Positions 5,979 to 6,207 of a DNA stretch of 6,207 bases are shown here, piece by piece (within the stretch, counting starts at the first letter, position 1; each line of letters starts with the position of its first letter). This DNA is from Oscillibacter sp. (GTDB lineage: Bacteria; Bacillota; Clostridia; Oscillospirales; Oscillospiraceae), in NCBI GenBank assembly GCA_020025415.1, contig JAHHSB010000081.1, positions 1 through 6,207 on the forward strand, read 5' to 3'. The position numbers were made by a program, and so were the translations under genes. The notes under the pieces are model-generated. The model saw nothing but the letters and a program-made list of their open reading frames with translations, was not told the DNA's origin and searched no databases.

Positions 5979-6207
5979 TTAATTCTTCAGCTTGGGATCC
6001 AGCGCATCCCGCAGGCCGTCACCCAGGATGTTGAATGCAAACACAGTGATCATGATCATCAGGCCGGGGAAGGTGACCACATGCCAGTGATCCCGGAAGT
6101 AGGCACGGCCGGCGGAGAGCATAGAGCCCCACTCGGGAGTGGGCGGGGTAATGCCCAGGCCCAGGAAGCTCAAAGAGGCGGCGGAGAGGATCGCGATGGC
6201 GATACTC
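5979..6207 (-). CDS. oppC: Peptide ABC transporter permease (OppC/DppC type), C-terminal 75 residues
   Basis: The frame is open from the right edge to a TAA at 5979, so only the C-terminus of an inner-membrane permease is present. It contains the family hallmark [19 protein letters not shown], then a last membrane span ([17 protein letters not shown]) and the terminal [14 protein letters not shown], as in OppC/DppC proteins. The EAA loop that contacts the ATPases would lie further upstream, outside the window. The gene is 12 bp before oppD and shares its strand, which makes it the first visible member of the transporter operon. The other permease and the substrate-binding protein are expected to the right but cannot be seen. 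Confidence 0.93.
   Translation of the reverse strand, partial: SIAIAILSAASLSFLGLGITPPTPEWGSMLSAGRAYFRDHWHVVTFPGLMIMITVFAFNILGDGLRDALDPKLKN

Noticed and set aside
1..6207. CRISPR array, tRNA or rRNA genes
   Set aside because: No regularly spaced repeats, cloverleaf or rRNA-like stretches were seen on either strand.

Overview
This window looks like part of a chromosome from a moderately GC-rich Firmicute, most likely an anaerobic gut-type clostridium of the Oscillospiraceae/Flavonifractor kind. The grounds are the strong AAGGAGG-type ribosome binding sites, the two-subunit (GcvPA + GcvPB) form of glycine decarboxylase and the clostridial style of the Opp/Dpp ATPases. The taxonomic placement is inference, not a match.

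All recognisable genes lie on the minus strand and read from right to left: the end of a peptide-transporter permease (oppC, entering from the right edge), the two transporter ATPases (oppD, oppF), then gcvPA and gcvPB. The gaps are 12 bp, 13 bp, 65 bp and a 4-bp ATGA overlap. The layout suggests one transcription unit, except that a perfect 14-bp hairpin sits in the 65-bp gap between oppF and gcvPA and may end or dampen transcription there.

The GcvPA/GcvPB pair is clearly related to the glycine cleavage P-protein: the PLP lysine region, the CTMKY region and GADIV-GD-QPLG are present. Both subunits nevertheless depart from the classic motifs at the active site and the subunit contact regions. 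No gcvT or gcvH is visible. This divergent pair beside a peptide importer is the most interesting item: a possible P-protein paralogue with a different substrate or acceptor.

Downstream of gcvPB (positions 978 to about 118) there is no intact gene. The stretch holds an unidentified 36-codon frame, a decayed C-terminal piece of an IS110-type transposase with two frameshifts, and the decayed C-terminal half of an isoaspartyl dipeptidase (iadA) with two frameshifts and an internal deletion. The iadA remnant has the same orientation as the transporter, so the locus may once have coupled peptide uptake to cleavage of isoaspartyl dipeptides. The left edge carries two terminator hairpins: one serves a plus-strand gene outside the window, and the other is a 17-bp perfect stem usable from both sides.
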